Source: Streptoverticillium olivoreticuli subsp. olivoreticuli (GTDB lineage: Bacteria > Actinomycetota > Actinomycetes > Streptomycetales > Streptomycetaceae). Taken from it: DNA of 64,000 bases. The position numbers and the translations under genes are program-made. The stretch covers positions 3,937,001 through 4,001,000 of the forward strand of contig NZ_CP031455.1 of NCBI RefSeq assembly GCF_003391135.1, given 5' to 3'. Positions 19,962 to 28,953 of the stretch are shown here, in pieces (the stretch's first letter is position 1; each line of letters opens with the position of its first letter). The notes under the pieces are model-generated. The model was not told the origin of the DNA, searched no databases, and saw only the letters and a program-made list of their open reading frames with translations.

Positions 19962-21200
19962 TCAGTTGTGGGTGTCTGCCGCGGTCACCACGACCGCCGA
20001 GTTGAAGCCGTGGCGGCCGCGCGCGAGGACGAGCGCGGACCGCAGTGCCGCTTCCCGCGGCTGCCCGACGACGAGGTCGAGTCCGTACTCCTCGGGCACG
20101 GAGCCGGTGTGCGCGGTGTGCGGGATCACCTGGTCGCGCAGGGCGAGCAGGGCGGTGGCCACGTCGGCCGCGCCGCCGCCCGCCGCGAGCCGGCCCGTGA
20201 GGGCCTTGGGCGCGGTGACGGGCACGCCGCGCGGGCCGAAGACCGCGCGGAGCGCCTCCGCCTCCACCCGGTCGGCGTCCGGCCGCCCGGCGCCGTCGGC
20301 GAGGACGACGTCGATGTCGCCGGGGGCCAGGCCCGCGTCGGCCAGGGCGAGTTCGGCCGCGCGGCGCAGGCCGGAGGGGCGGTCGCTGCCGGGGGCCGGG
20401 TCGAAGGTGGCCGCGTAGCCGGCGATCTCGCCGTAGACCCGCTCGGCGCCGCGTTCCCGGGCGGAGTCGGCGTCCTCGGTGACGAGGATGGCACCGCCCT
20501 CGCCGGGCACATGGCCGCGGGCGTCGGCGTCGAAGGGGAGGTACGCCCGCTCCGGGTCGGTCGAGGTGCTGACGAGGCCGCCCGCGAGCTGGGAGGCGAA
20601 GCCCCAGGGGTCGAGCGCGGAGTCGACGCCGCCGGTGAGGACGGCCCGGGTGCCGGCCCGTACCGTGCGCCGGGCGTGGCCGATCGCGTCGAGGCCGCCG
20701 GCCTGCTCGGTGACGAGGGCGGCGCTGGGGCCGCGCAGGCCGTTGCGGATGGAGATCTGGCCGGTGTTCACGGCGTAGAACCAGGCGAACGACTCGTAGA
20801 CGCTGACGAATTCCGGGCCCTTGCTCCAGAGCTTGTGGAACTCGCGGTGGGTGAAGTCGAAGCCGCCCTGCGCGGTGGAGGTGACGACGCCCACGTCGTA
20901 GTCGGCGAGCGGGGAGCCGGGGCCGAGGCCCGCGTCGGCGAGGGCCCGGTCGGCGGCGGCCAGGGCGTAGCGGGTGGAGACGTCGGTCTGCGGCAGCAGC
21001 CGGGAGGGCAGATGCTCCTTGGCCTCGAAGTCCTGGATCTGCCCGGCGAGCCGGGACGGATAGCGGGAGGCGTCGAAGCGGGTGATCCCGGTGATGCCGT
21101 TCCTGCCGGTGAGCAGCGCCTTCCAGTACTCCTCGCGGCCCAGGCCGCCCGGGGCCACGACGCCGATGCCGGTGACGACGGTGCGGGTGGGGGTGCTCAT
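19962..21200 (-). CDS. Ketosynthase chain-length factor (KS-beta)
   Basis: 412 aa from ATG 21200, overlapping the KS-alpha stop (ATGA). KS fold, but the active-site Cys is replaced: VTEQAGGLDA places Gln166 where KS-alpha has Cys169, the classic CLF change that generates the starter acetyl by malonyl decarboxylation. Sets chain length; by cluster type an octaketide is expected. Pocket residues that decide length could not be aligned by eye. Confidence 0.96.
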   Translation of the reverse strand: MSTPTRTVVTGIGVVAPGGLGREEYWKALLTGRNGITGITRFDASRYPSRLAGQIQDFEAKEHLPSRLLPQTDVSTRYALAAADRALADAGLGPGSPLADYDVGVVTSTAQGGFDFTHREFHKLWSKGPEFVSVYESFAWFYAVNTGQISIRNGLRGPSAALVTEQAGGLDAIGHARRTVRAGTRAVLTGGVDSALDPWGFASQLAGGLVSTSTDPERAYLPFDADARGHVPGEGGAILVTEDADSARERGAERVYGEIAGYAATFDPAPGSDRPSGLRRAAELALADAGLAPGDIDVVLADGAGRPDADRVEAEALRAVFGPRGVPVTAPKALTGRLAAGGGAADVATALLALRDQVIPHTAHTGSVPEEYGLDLVVGQPREAALRSALVLARGRHGFNSAVVVTAADTHN

Positions 21201-22462
21201 GCGGCCACCTCCGGGCGGTGCAGGACCATGGCCGTCTGGAAGCCGCCGAAGCCGCTGCCGACCGTCAGGACGGTGTCGACGCGCTGCTCGCGCGCGGTCA
21301 ACGGCACGTAGTCCAGGTCGCATTCGGGGTCGGGTGTGTGCAGGTTCGCCGTGGGCGGGATGACGCCGTGCTCGATGGCGAGCAGGGAGGCGGCGATCTC
21401 GACGGAGCCGATGGCGCCGAGCGAGTGGCCGACCATGGACTTGATGGAGCTGACCGGCACGTTGTAGGCGTGCTGTCCGAGGCTGCGCTTGAAGGCCGCT
21501 GTCTCGTGGCGGTCGTTCTGCTTGGTGCCGGAGCCGTGCGCGTTGATGTAGTCGACGGCGGTGGCGTCCAGGCGGGCCTCGCCGAGGGCGGCGCGGATGG
21601 CCTCGGCCATCTCGCGGCCGTCCTTCTTCAGACCGGTCATGTGGTACGCGTTGCAGCGCGTCGCGTAGCCGCCGACCTCGGCGTAGATGTGGGCGCCGCG
21701 GGCCTTGGCGGCCTCGTACTCCTCCAGGACGAACATCGCGGAGCCTTCGGCGAGTACGAAGCCGTTGCGGCTGCCGTCGAACGGGCGGGAGGCGTGCGCG
21801 GGGTCGTCGTTGCGCGAGGTCGTCGCCTTGATGGCGTCGAAGCAGGCGACGACGATCGGCGAGATGGGGGTGTCGGTGGCGCCCGCGAGGATCACGTCGG
21901 CGGAGCCCTCGCGGATCAGCGTGACGGCGTGCCCGACCGCGTCCAGGCCGGAGGTGCACCCGTCGGAGACCATCGCGACCGGGCCCTCGGCGCCGATCTC
22001 CCAGGCCACCTCGGCGGGCATCACACCGGGCGAGAGGTAGTCGAACATGTACGGCGAGAGGTGGGCGGGGTCGACGAGCCAGTCCCGGCCGGAGTCGGAC
22101 ATCACCAGGTACTCGTTCTCGAGGCTGGTGGCGGAGGCGACCGCGCTGCCCAGGGTGACGCCCACCCGGTGCGGGTCGAGGCCGGCGGTGTCCAGGCCGC
22201 TGTCGGCCAGCGCCTCCCGGGTGCAGGCCACGGCGAACTGGGTGGCCCGGTCCATGCGCCGGATCTGCCGCGGGGTCAGGCCCTCGGCGCGCGGGTCGAA
22301 GTCGACCTCGCCCGCGACGCGGGAGCGGAACGGCGAGGCGTCGAAGAAGCTGATCTCCCGGGTGGCCGTGCGCCCCTCGCTGAGGAGGCTCCAGAACTCC
22401 TTCGTCCCGGACCCGCCGGGTGCGCGGACCCCGATGCCGGTGATCACCACGCGCCGGGTCAC
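21197..22462 (-). CDS. Type II PKS ketosynthase KS-alpha
   Basis: 421 aa. Catalytic triad seen: Cys169 in SDGCTSGLDA, His in INAHGSGTKQND and His in VGHSLGAIGS. Partner of the CLF for iterative decarboxylative condensation of malonyl-ACP in the cytosol. GTG start at 22462; no in-frame upstream alternative with a good ribosome site. A 9-codon ORF with a strong AGGAG site overlaps this start (22459-22488), suggesting coupled initiation. Confidence 0.96.
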   Translation of the reverse strand: MTRRVVITGIGVRAPGGSGTKEFWSLLSEGRTATREISFFDASPFRSRVAGEVDFDPRAEGLTPRQIRRMDRATQFAVACTREALADSGLDTAGLDPHRVGVTLGSAVASATSLENEYLVMSDSGRDWLVDPAHLSPYMFDYLSPGVMPAEVAWEIGAEGPVAMVSDGCTSGLDAVGHAVTLIREGSADVILAGATDTPISPIVVACFDAIKATTSRNDDPAHASRPFDGSRNGFVLAEGSAMFVLEEYEAAKARGAHIYAEVGGYATRCNAYHMTGLKKDGREMAEAIRAALGEARLDATAVDYINAHGSGTKQNDRHETAAFKRSLGQHAYNVPVSSIKSMVGHSLGAIGSVEIAASLLAIEHGVIPPTANLHTPDPECDLDYVPLTAREQRVDTVLTVGSGFGGFQTAMVLHRPEVAA

Positions 22463-22488
22463 GGGGTGGTTCCTGCGGTGCTGTGCAT
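22459..22488 (-). CDS. Possible 9-residue leader ORF coupled to KS-alpha
   Basis: ATG at 22488, AGGAG nine bases upstream, nine codons (MHSTAGTTP), TGA overlapping the KS-alpha GTG as GTGA. KS-alpha itself has only a weak AGGA. Could be a translational-coupling leader or chance. Confidence 0.4.
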   Translation of the reverse strand: MHSTAGTTP

Positions 22489-22514
22489 GGTGGAGAACTC
22501 CTAGGTGTGGAACA

Positions 22515-22928
22515 TCAGTCGTAGGACACGTGGCGGGACTTGAGGAGGACGGTCTCGTCGTCGGCCACGATCACGTCGTGCACGACGCAGCTGGGCCAGA
22601 CCTCCGGCCGGTCGCCGGGCCGGGTCCGGACGATCAGGGCGTAGACGGTGGAGCGGAGCGTGCCGTCGTCCTGCGGCTCCAGCAGCAGCTGGCTGAAGTA
22701 GTGGCGACGCTGCACCGGGTCGTCCACGTACTTCTTGTTGAACTCGTGCAGTTCGGCGAGGATCCCCTCGCGGGTGCGCGCTGGCTCGGTGCCCGGCGTG
22801 TGCTGGAAGACGCCGTCCTCGGTGAACGTCCCGGCGTATTCCTCGAAGCGCCCGGCGTCCAGTGCCTGCATCTGGCGCGCGTAGAACTGCGTGACGCGGG
22901 AGTGCAGCTTCTCATCGACCGCTTGCAC
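22515..22928 (-). CDS. SnoaL-like/NTF2-fold protein, ActVI-ORFA type
   Basis: 137 aa from the GTG at 22928, which has GGAGG eight bases before it (an upstream GTG at 22979 would add 17 residues). Seen: FYARQMQALDAGRFEEYAGTFTEDGVF at residues 14-40, an NTF2-like cone-fold start closely resembling ActVI-ORFA of the actinorhodin cluster as I recall it. Known: ActVI-ORFA assists early pyran-ring tailoring in benzoisochromanequinones; SnoaL-family members act as cyclases or accessory proteins. Immediately upstream of KS-alpha in the operon. Confidence 0.8.
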   Translation of the reverse strand: MQAVDEKLHSRVTQFYARQMQALDAGRFEEYAGTFTEDGVFQHTPGTEPARTREGILAELHEFNKKYVDDPVQRRHYFSQLLLEPQDDGTLRSTVYALIVRTRPGDRPEVWPSCVVHDVIVADDETVLLKSRHVSYD

Positions 22929-23046
22929 GTCCTGTGCCTCCTCGGTGCGGTGTGGTGCGGATGGGGCGGGTGTGCTCACGGCCGGGTGGGGGCCGCGCCC
23001 GCCGGCCCGTGGTGGGGCGCGTGCCGGCGGGGCGGCCGTCCCCGGG

Positions 23047-23544
23047 TCACTTCGACAGACGCGTGCCCGAGATGGTGACCGAGAAGGTCTCCAGGAGGTT
23101 GCCGGAGAGGTCGTAGCGGCCGGAGATGCCGGACGAGTTGAAGGTGTCGCCTGTGACCTTGCCCGCCTGCTCGGCCTTGATCTGGGAGACCGGCTTGCCG
23201 TCGGCGTAGATGTAGTGCTCCAGGTGGAAGGTGAAGGAGCCGTCGCGCTGCTGCTTCCAGGTGCCGCTGCCGACGTAGGCGTTGTTCTCCGGGATCATCA
23301 CGAAGGTGCCGTCGGCCTTGAAGGTGTAGGTCGGCTCGACGGGGTTGCCGTTGGCGATGCCCTTGACCTTCCACACGCCCAGCAGGGAGTTGTGGGTGGT
23401 GGCGTCCGAGGCCACGTGCGGGGCGGCGGTGCCGGTGTCGGCGGCGACCGCGGCGGTGGCGCCGAGGCCGGCGACGGCGGTGACGACGGAGGCGGCGAGG
23501 AGACCGGCGCGGGTGGCGACGCGGCGGCTGCGGGAGATGCTCAT
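23047..23544 (-). CDS. Secreted lipocalin-like protein, possible ActVI-ORF3 counterpart
   Basis: 165 aa. Signal peptide 1-35 (SRSRRVATRAGLLAASVVTAVAG, AVAA cleavage region). The mature part is all-beta in pattern: LLGVWKVKGIANG, YTFKADGTFVMIPENNAYVGSGTWKQ, as in small lipocalin-like domains. Known: the actinorhodin ActVI region includes a predicted secreted protein (ORF3) implicated in pyran ring formation. Position among ActVI-type genes supports equivalence; I could not align them. No catalytic residues assigned. Confidence 0.7.
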   Translation of the reverse strand: MSISRSRRVATRAGLLAASVVTAVAGLGATAAVAADTGTAAPHVASDATTHNSLLGVWKVKGIANGNPVEPTYTFKADGTFVMIPENNAYVGSGTWKQQRDGSFTFHLEHYIYADGKPVSQIKAEQAGKVTGDTFNSSGISGRYDLSGNLLETFSVTISGTRLSK

Positions 23545-23750
23545 AGGGATCTGCCTTTCGGGGAGAACCTGAGGACCTGCGGGGGAACCGCTGCTGGTTC
23601 CCGGCGAGAGGGAGTCTTCTCAAGTCCCCTGGAGGCTGATTCAAGTCGCGGTGGAGTACGGGGCGTTGCCCGCGCCGCGGCATGACAACGGCGGGCCCGG
23701 CACACTGCCGGACCCGCCGAGGCGTCACTCATTCAATGCACAGCCGGTTG

Positions 23751-24662
23751 TCAGGCACCCGGCGCGTTCTGCCGGACGAACTCCTCCACCGAGGTGGGGA
23801 CGATCTCCGGGTAGCGGTCGTTGTCCAGGGAGTCGAACTTCGCCTTGCCGGTCACCATGCCCCACTGGTACTGCAGCGCGACGTAGTCGAAGGGGTTCTG
23901 CGTCTGCTCCGCCTGGCGCTCGATCTCGGCCCGCAGCTCGGCGCCCGTGCCGAGCGTGCGGAATTCGAGCGTACGGCCCGTGGCGCGCTCGACGGCGGCG
24001 TGAAACTGACGCATCGAGAGGACCTCGCCGGAGAACCGTACGGCCCCGCCGGCCAGGGCCGGGTCGAGCACGGCCGCGGCGGTGAAGGCGGCGGTGTCCT
24101 TGACGGAGGTCAGGTCCATCGGCTGGTCGGGGTCGCCCCAGTGGGAGAAGGTGTTCTTCTCGAAGTCCACGATCTGCATAAAGGCGATCATGACCTCCAT
24201 GAACGCCCCGTTGAGCACGGAGAGCACGGAGACCGGGGAGCCCGCGAAGCGCTCGGCGGCCTTCTTGCGCATATCGATCATGAAGTTGTCGGTGTAGTCG
24301 AGCTTGAAGATGTCGATGGCGAAGTCGGAGGGCACGAAGCGGGAGACCCCGGCCTTCTCGGCGGCGCGCAGCAGGTTCTCCTGGCCGTCGACGATCACCT
24401 CGGGGCCGCCCTGGACGGCGGAGACCACGGTCCCCACGCCCCTCAGCGCACCGGCGAGCTTGTCCACGTCGTCGGTGATGTCACCCTCGACGAGCTCCAG
24501 GCCGCGCTCCTGAAGGGCGCCCAGCGCGGCCTTCTTCTCCGCGTCGATCCCGGGGCGCACCAGGGCCCGCACGCTCGCGCCGCGGTCCAGCAGGTTCGCG
24601 GCGATCTGGCTGCCGAGCAGTCCGGTCGCACCGGCCACCAGGATCTTTGCGTCTGTTGCCAT
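23751..24662 (-). CDS. NmrA-like NAD(P)-binding oxidoreductase/dimerisation-type protein
   Basis: 303 aa from ATG 24662, AAGGAG upstream. Rossmann motif ILVAGATGLLGSQIAANLL at 6-24, then VVSAVQGGPEVIVDGQENLL and FVPSDFAIDIF, the NmrA/isoflavone-reductase pattern lacking a Y-x-x-x-K dyad. Known: NmrA-fold ActVA-ORF4 is needed for actinorhodin dimerisation. Inference: either a redox tailoring step or coupling of two naphthoquinone units. Sits in the minus-strand PKS operon between an enoyl-reductase-like gene and the secreted protein. Confidence 0.8.
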   Translation of the reverse strand: MATDAKILVAGATGLLGSQIAANLLDRGASVRALVRPGIDAEKKAALGALQERGLELVEGDITDDVDKLAGALRGVGTVVSAVQGGPEVIVDGQENLLRAAEKAGVSRFVPSDFAIDIFKLDYTDNFMIDMRKKAAERFAGSPVSVLSVLNGAFMEVMIAFMQIVDFEKNTFSHWGDPDQPMDLTSVKDTAAFTAAAVLDPALAGGAVRFSGEVLSMRQFHAAVERATGRTLEFRTLGTGAELRAEIERQAEQTQNPFDYVALQYQWGMVTGKAKFDSLDNDRYPEIVPTSVEEFVRQNAPGA

Positions 24663-24731
24663 GTCCCGTTCTCTCCTTGTCGATTTCATCAGTGAACGTC
24701 GAATCGGTCGGATAAATAAGGGGCGTCGCTC

Positions 24732-25715
24732 TCAGGGGATGAGCAACGTCTTTCCGACGGTGGCCCGCGACTCGACGGCCGCGTGCGCGGCCGCCGCCTC
24801 CGCCAGCGGGAAGCGCTGGCCGATGACGGCCTTGACGCGCCCGGCCACCGCCAGGTCGAGCACCTCGGTGACCAGCTCACGGGCGTGGTCGGGGCGGCTC
24901 CATACCTGGCCGGCCGTGAAGCCGGTGAGGGTCAGGCCGCGGCCGAGGAGTTCCATCGGGCCGATCTCCACGGGCGAGCCGCTGGAGAAGCCGAAGGTGA
25001 CGAAGCGGCCGGTGCCGCCGGTGAGCAGCCCGAAGGCCGTCTTCGAGACGGGGCCGCCGATGTGGTCGAAGACCACGTCCACGGTGCCGCCGAGCGCGGC
25101 GCGGACCTGGTTCTCCCAGGCCCCCTCGGAGTAGTCGACGGCGACGTCCGCGCCCAGCTCCTTGATCAGGGCCAGCTTGTGCTCGCCGCGCGCCGTGCCG
25201 ATCACGGTCCCGACGCCCGCGGCCTTGAGCAGCTGGACCAGCAGCGTGCCGACGGCGCCGGCGGCGGCCTGGACGAGGACGCGGTCGCCGGGGCCGAGGC
25301 GGGCGGCGCGGATCAGTCCGGCGGCCGTGCAGCCGTAGCGGTAGAGGGCGAGGGCGTCCTCGGTGTCCAGCCCGGCGGGGATCTCGATGACCGAGTCCGC
25401 CGGGACGACGGCCTTCTCGGCGTAGCCGCCGGTGGCGACGGTGCTCGCGAGGACGCGCTTGCCTATCAGGTGGGTGTGCTCGGAGGAGCCCACCGCGCCG
25501 ACCGTGCCCGCGAGTTCCTTGCCGAGGACGACGGGGAAGGGCGCGCCGCCCAGGACGCCGCCCATCTTCCCCGAGCGGACCTGGGTCTCCAGGAACTGGA
25601 CCCCGATGGCCGCGGCGTCCACGGTGACCTCTCCCGGCCGGGGGGCCGGCGCGGTCACCTCGCCGATCCGAAGGTTCTCCGGGGGGCCGAACTGATGCAG
25701 CAGTACCGCGCGCAT
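24732..25715 (-). CDS. Zinc-free MDR quinone oxidoreductase/enoyl reductase (ActVI-ORF2/ORF4 type)
   Basis: 327 aa. GroES-like N-domain, then NADPH-binding AAAGAVGTLLVQLLK near residue 150 and DVVFDHIGG near 215. Catalytic-zinc Cys/His ligands of alcohol dehydrogenases are absent, marking the quinone oxidoreductase branch. Known: ActVI-ORF2 reduces the pyran-ring double bond of the benzoisochromanequinone intermediate. Clustered between NmrA and the S15 hydrolase; ATG at 25715. Confidence 0.88.
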   Translation of the reverse strand: MRAVLLHQFGPPENLRIGEVTAPAPRPGEVTVDAAAIGVQFLETQVRSGKMGGVLGGAPFPVVLGKELAGTVGAVGSSEHTHLIGKRVLASTVATGGYAEKAVVPADSVIEIPAGLDTEDALALYRYGCTAAGLIRAARLGPGDRVLVQAAAGAVGTLLVQLLKAAGVGTVIGTARGEHKLALIKELGADVAVDYSEGAWENQVRAALGGTVDVVFDHIGGPVSKTAFGLLTGGTGRFVTFGFSSGSPVEIGPMELLGRGLTLTGFTAGQVWSRPDHARELVTEVLDLAVAGRVKAVIGQRFPLAEAAAAHAAVESRATVGKTLLIP

Positions 25716-25765
25716 GGGTGTGAAACTCCTTGTGGTGGGCTGGGATCGATTCCGCTCGGCCTCGG

Positions 25766-27436
25766 TCAGGCCGACGGGATCACCGGGATCAGCAGGTGGG
25801 AGTCGTGGTCGCCACCGCTGTGGATGATGTGGTCGCCCGCGTTCCGCGTGGTGCGGTGGCCGGGCAGGACCCCGGTCATGTAGTCGCTGCCCTGGACGAT
25901 CAGTTCGAGCTGCTCACCCGCCTCGAAGAGGGTGGAGGACGGCCAGATCTCGATCTCCACGGGCACCGGCACGCCCGGCTCCAGCCGCTCCTCGCGATCG
26001 TGGGTGTGCCAGGGCTGCCAGGGCGTGGACCGCTCCGCATCGAGGGCGCGGTGGCTGGCCCGCTGCCAGCCGAGGGCTATCGGCCCGTCGTCGTAGAGCG
26101 CGAAGAACGGGAAGGGCACGGCCTCGCCCGAGCGGTCGATCTTGCGCAGGACGACGAAGAGGTCGGCGTCGTCGGAGCCGTCCGCCTCGATCCACAGCCG
26201 CAGCTTGGCGTGGCCGGTCAGCCGGGTCCGCTCGGTGAACTCGTGGCGGAAGCGGGCGCCGTTCCCCTCGCCCTGCGCGGGGTAGCGGAGCGCGGTCGAG
26301 GTCTCCGACGGCTTCTCGTCGAGGGTGGCGGCCGCGGTGTCGAGGTGCAGCGGGGTGTAGGCGGTGCGGGCGATGGGCCACTCCGTCTCCTGCGCGAACT
26401 CGCCCACGGAGTGGCGCTCGCGGACCTCGGTGAGGACCTTGGGCCGCCGCGTCCAGCCGTTGTCGACGCCCTTGAGCGCCCACTCGAAGAACAGCCGCTG
26501 GTTCTCCAGGCTCTCCGGCTCGTAGTAGTACTGCCATGTCTTGCGGCCGTGCGCCTCCAGCCACTTCTGCGGCGAGGAGATGGCCTTGAAGCCCTCCAGC
26601 GTGCCGCGCCCGTGCAGGCCCTGGTTGGACCAGCTGGCGACCACGTACGCCGGGACCTCGATCGCGGCGAGGTCGGCGACCTTGGCCTGCCAGTAGGCGT
26701 CGAAGAAGGGGTGCTCCTTGTGCAGGGTCTCCAGGTCCTCCACCCGCGTCGTGGAGTAGCCGAGGCTGCGCCGGGCGAAGGTCTCCATGAACCCGGTCTC
26801 CGGGATGCCGCCGTGGTAGGCGATGTCGCGGTAGAAGTCGGTCAGCCCTTCCCAGGGGTTGATCGCGGCGAGGTGCGGCGGCCGGGTGGCCGCCACCCGC
26901 CACTGGGCGATGCTGAGGTAGGAGACGCCGGACAGGCCGACCTTGCCGTTGGACCAGTCGCGGGTGCCCGCCCACTCGATCGCGTCGTGGAAGTCCCGGG
27001 CCTCCTGGTCGGAGGCCAGGGTGTAGTCGCCCTTGGTCCACCAGGTGCCGCGCGGGTCGACGTACATCAGGGCGAAGCCGTCGGGGCACCAGAACTGCGG
27101 GTCCGGGGCCTCGATCGCGGTGTACTCCGACAGCTGCTCGTGCCGCACCCCGCTGGCGACGCTGCGGCTCGGCGCGGTGGTGCGCCCGCCGTGCTTGCCG
27201 TACGGGCCCCACGCGATGATCACGGGGAGGTCCTCGGCGGTGTGCTCGGGGCGGTAGACGTTCGCGTAGAGCTCCGCGCCGTCGCGCATCGGGACCGCGA
27301 CGTCGTAATCGATGCGCAGGCCGTTCTCGGTGACCGAACGGGGGGCGAATCCCGGGTAGTTGCCCTCGGCGAGGGGGTTCGGTTCGCGGAACTTCAGCGG
27401 TGCCGAAGCGGTGGGCTGCTCACTTTCGTTGACCAT
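25766..27436 (-). CDS. CocE/NonD-family alpha/beta hydrolase (S15 type)
   Basis: 556 aa. X-Pro dipeptidyl-peptidase fold: VPMRDGAELYANVYRP near 50, nucleophile Ser in GKVGLSGVSYLSIAQW near 158, INPWEG, and a C-terminal jelly-roll (RLRLWIEADGSDDADLFVVL-like). No signal peptide. Known: CocE cleaves cocaine ester, NonD acts in nonactate metabolism; acyl ester or amide hydrolysis is expected. A type II PKS neighbour of this family is unusual; it might remove or transfer an acyl group or serve self-protection. Confidence 0.88.
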   Translation of the reverse strand: MVNESEQPTASAPLKFREPNPLAEGNYPGFAPRSVTENGLRIDYDVAVPMRDGAELYANVYRPEHTAEDLPVIIAWGPYGKHGGRTTAPSRSVASGVRHEQLSEYTAIEAPDPQFWCPDGFALMYVDPRGTWWTKGDYTLASDQEARDFHDAIEWAGTRDWSNGKVGLSGVSYLSIAQWRVAATRPPHLAAINPWEGLTDFYRDIAYHGGIPETGFMETFARRSLGYSTTRVEDLETLHKEHPFFDAYWQAKVADLAAIEVPAYVVASWSNQGLHGRGTLEGFKAISSPQKWLEAHGRKTWQYYYEPESLENQRLFFEWALKGVDNGWTRRPKVLTEVRERHSVGEFAQETEWPIARTAYTPLHLDTAAATLDEKPSETSTALRYPAQGEGNGARFRHEFTERTRLTGHAKLRLWIEADGSDDADLFVVLRKIDRSGEAVPFPFFALYDDGPIALGWQRASHRALDAERSTPWQPWHTHDREERLEPGVPVPVEIEIWPSSTLFEAGEQLELIVQGSDYMTGVLPGHRTTRNAGDHIIHSGGDHDSHLLIPVIPSA

Positions 27437-27457
27437 GTGACGCTCCTTGGGACTCGT

Positions 27458-28948
27458 TCAATTCCGGTGCCGTGGCAGCACCAGCGCGGATATCGCGCCG
27501 ACCGCGACGAAGGCGGCGGCCACCACGAAGGCCAGGCTGTATCCGGAGACCATGGCGTCGGCCGTGGGGCCCGCGCCCGTGGACTCCGAGTGGATGCGCG
27601 CGGTGGAGAGGGTGGTCAGCACCGCGAGGCCGAGCGCGCCGCCCATCTGCCGCGAGGTGTTCAGCAGCCCCGACACCACACCCGCGTCGGCCGGGGCGAC
27701 GCCCGAGGTGGCCGCGGCCGCGACGGGGGTGAAGACCAGCCCGACGCCCAGGGACATCAGGATGCCGGGCAGGACCACCATCAGCAGGAAGTCGCCGTGC
27801 GGCGTCAGCTGCGCCTGCCACACGAAGCCGGCGAACGCGCTGAGCGCTCCGGCGAGGATCAGCGGCCGGTGGCCGAGCCGGTGCACCAGGCGGGAACTCA
27901 GCCGGGCGCCGACCATGACCATGACCGTGTGCGGGATGAAGGCCAGCCCGGCCTTCACGGGGCTGAAGTGGAGCACGTCCTGCAGATAGAGCGAGACGAA
28001 GTACCACATCGACAGGAAGGCCGCGTTCATCAGCAGGCCGACGAGGTTGCCGCCGGTCACCGACCTGGAGCGCAGCACGCCCAGCCGGATCAGCGGCACC
28101 GCGGCGAAGCGCGTCTCGATCGCCACGAACAGCCCGAGCAGGGCGATCCCCGCGATCAGCGGTACGAGGACGCGCGCGTCGCCCCAGCCGTGGTCCGCGG
28201 TGCTCACGATGCCGTAGACCAGGGCCATCAGGGCCAGGGTCACGGTGATCGCGCCCGCCACGTCCAGGCGCCGCGGCCCGTCGCCGCGGCGCTCCTGGAG
28301 CGCGCGGGCGGAGGCGATGATCAGGCCGATGCCGATGGGGATGTTGACCAGCAGCACCCAGCGCCAGGACAGATAACCGGTCAGGACGCCGCCGCTGATC
28401 GAGCCGACGGCTCCGGCGCCGCCCGCGACCGCGCTCCACAGGCCGAGCGCGGCGGTGCGGCGCGGCCCTTCGGGGAAGGTCGTGGTGAGCAGGGCCAGTG
28501 TGGCCGGTGACAGCGCGGCCGCGCCGACGCCCTGCAACGCCCGCGCCGCGACCAGGACTTCCGGGCCGGTGGCGAGTCCGCCGGCCAGGCTGGCGAGGGT
28601 GAAGAGGGCGATGCCCGCGATGTAGACGCGTTTGCGGCCGAAGAGGTCACCGGCCCGCCCGCCGAGCAGCAGGAAGCCGGCGAAGGTCAGGGTGTAGGCG
28701 TTGACGACCCATTGCAGGTCGGCGGGGGTGAAGCCGAGGCCCTCCTGGATGGAGGGGAGGGCGACGTTCACGATCGAGACGTCCAGCAGGACCATGAACT
28801 GGCCCAGGCACGCGAGGGTGACGATCACCCAGGGTGCGGCCGGCCGACGCCCGGCGGGCAAGGGGGAGACGGCCGTGGGAGGGGCGGTGGGTAACGCGCC
28901 CTCTCCCGTTCCTGACTCCGGTTGCGGGGCGCTTAACGGGCTTTTCAC
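27458..28948 (-). CDS. DHA2-family MFS drug/H+ antiporter (14 TM)
   Basis: 496 aa from the GTG at 28948, five bases after the marR stop, so coupled. Motif A GGRAGDLFGRKRVY, motif C-like GPALGG region as GAGAVGSISGGVLTG, LDVSIVNVALPSI in TM1 (motif D1 of 14-TM exporters). About 14 hydrophobic segments. Inference: exports the polyketide product as self-resistance; MarR upstream would de-repress on ligand binding. Confidence 0.93.
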   Translation of the reverse strand: MKSPLSAPQPESGTGEGALPTAPPTAVSPLPAGRRPAAPWVIVTLACLGQFMVLLDVSIVNVALPSIQEGLGFTPADLQWVVNAYTLTFAGFLLLGGRAGDLFGRKRVYIAGIALFTLASLAGGLATGPEVLVAARALQGVGAAALSPATLALLTTTFPEGPRRTAALGLWSAVAGGAGAVGSISGGVLTGYLSWRWVLLVNIPIGIGLIIASARALQERRGDGPRRLDVAGAITVTLALMALVYGIVSTADHGWGDARVLVPLIAGIALLGLFVAIETRFAAVPLIRLGVLRSRSVTGGNLVGLLMNAAFLSMWYFVSLYLQDVLHFSPVKAGLAFIPHTVMVMVGARLSSRLVHRLGHRPLILAGALSAFAGFVWQAQLTPHGDFLLMVVLPGILMSLGVGLVFTPVAAAATSGVAPADAGVVSGLLNTSRQMGGALGLAVLTTLSTARIHSESTGAGPTADAMVSGYSLAFVVAAAFVAVGAISALVLPRHRN

Positions 28949-28953
28949 CGGGC

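Noticed and set aside
25730..28510. Long plus-strand open frame (926 codons) opposite the hydrolase and MFS genes
   Set aside because: Antisense shadow produced by high-GC third positions; the minus-strand proteins have clear families and motifs.
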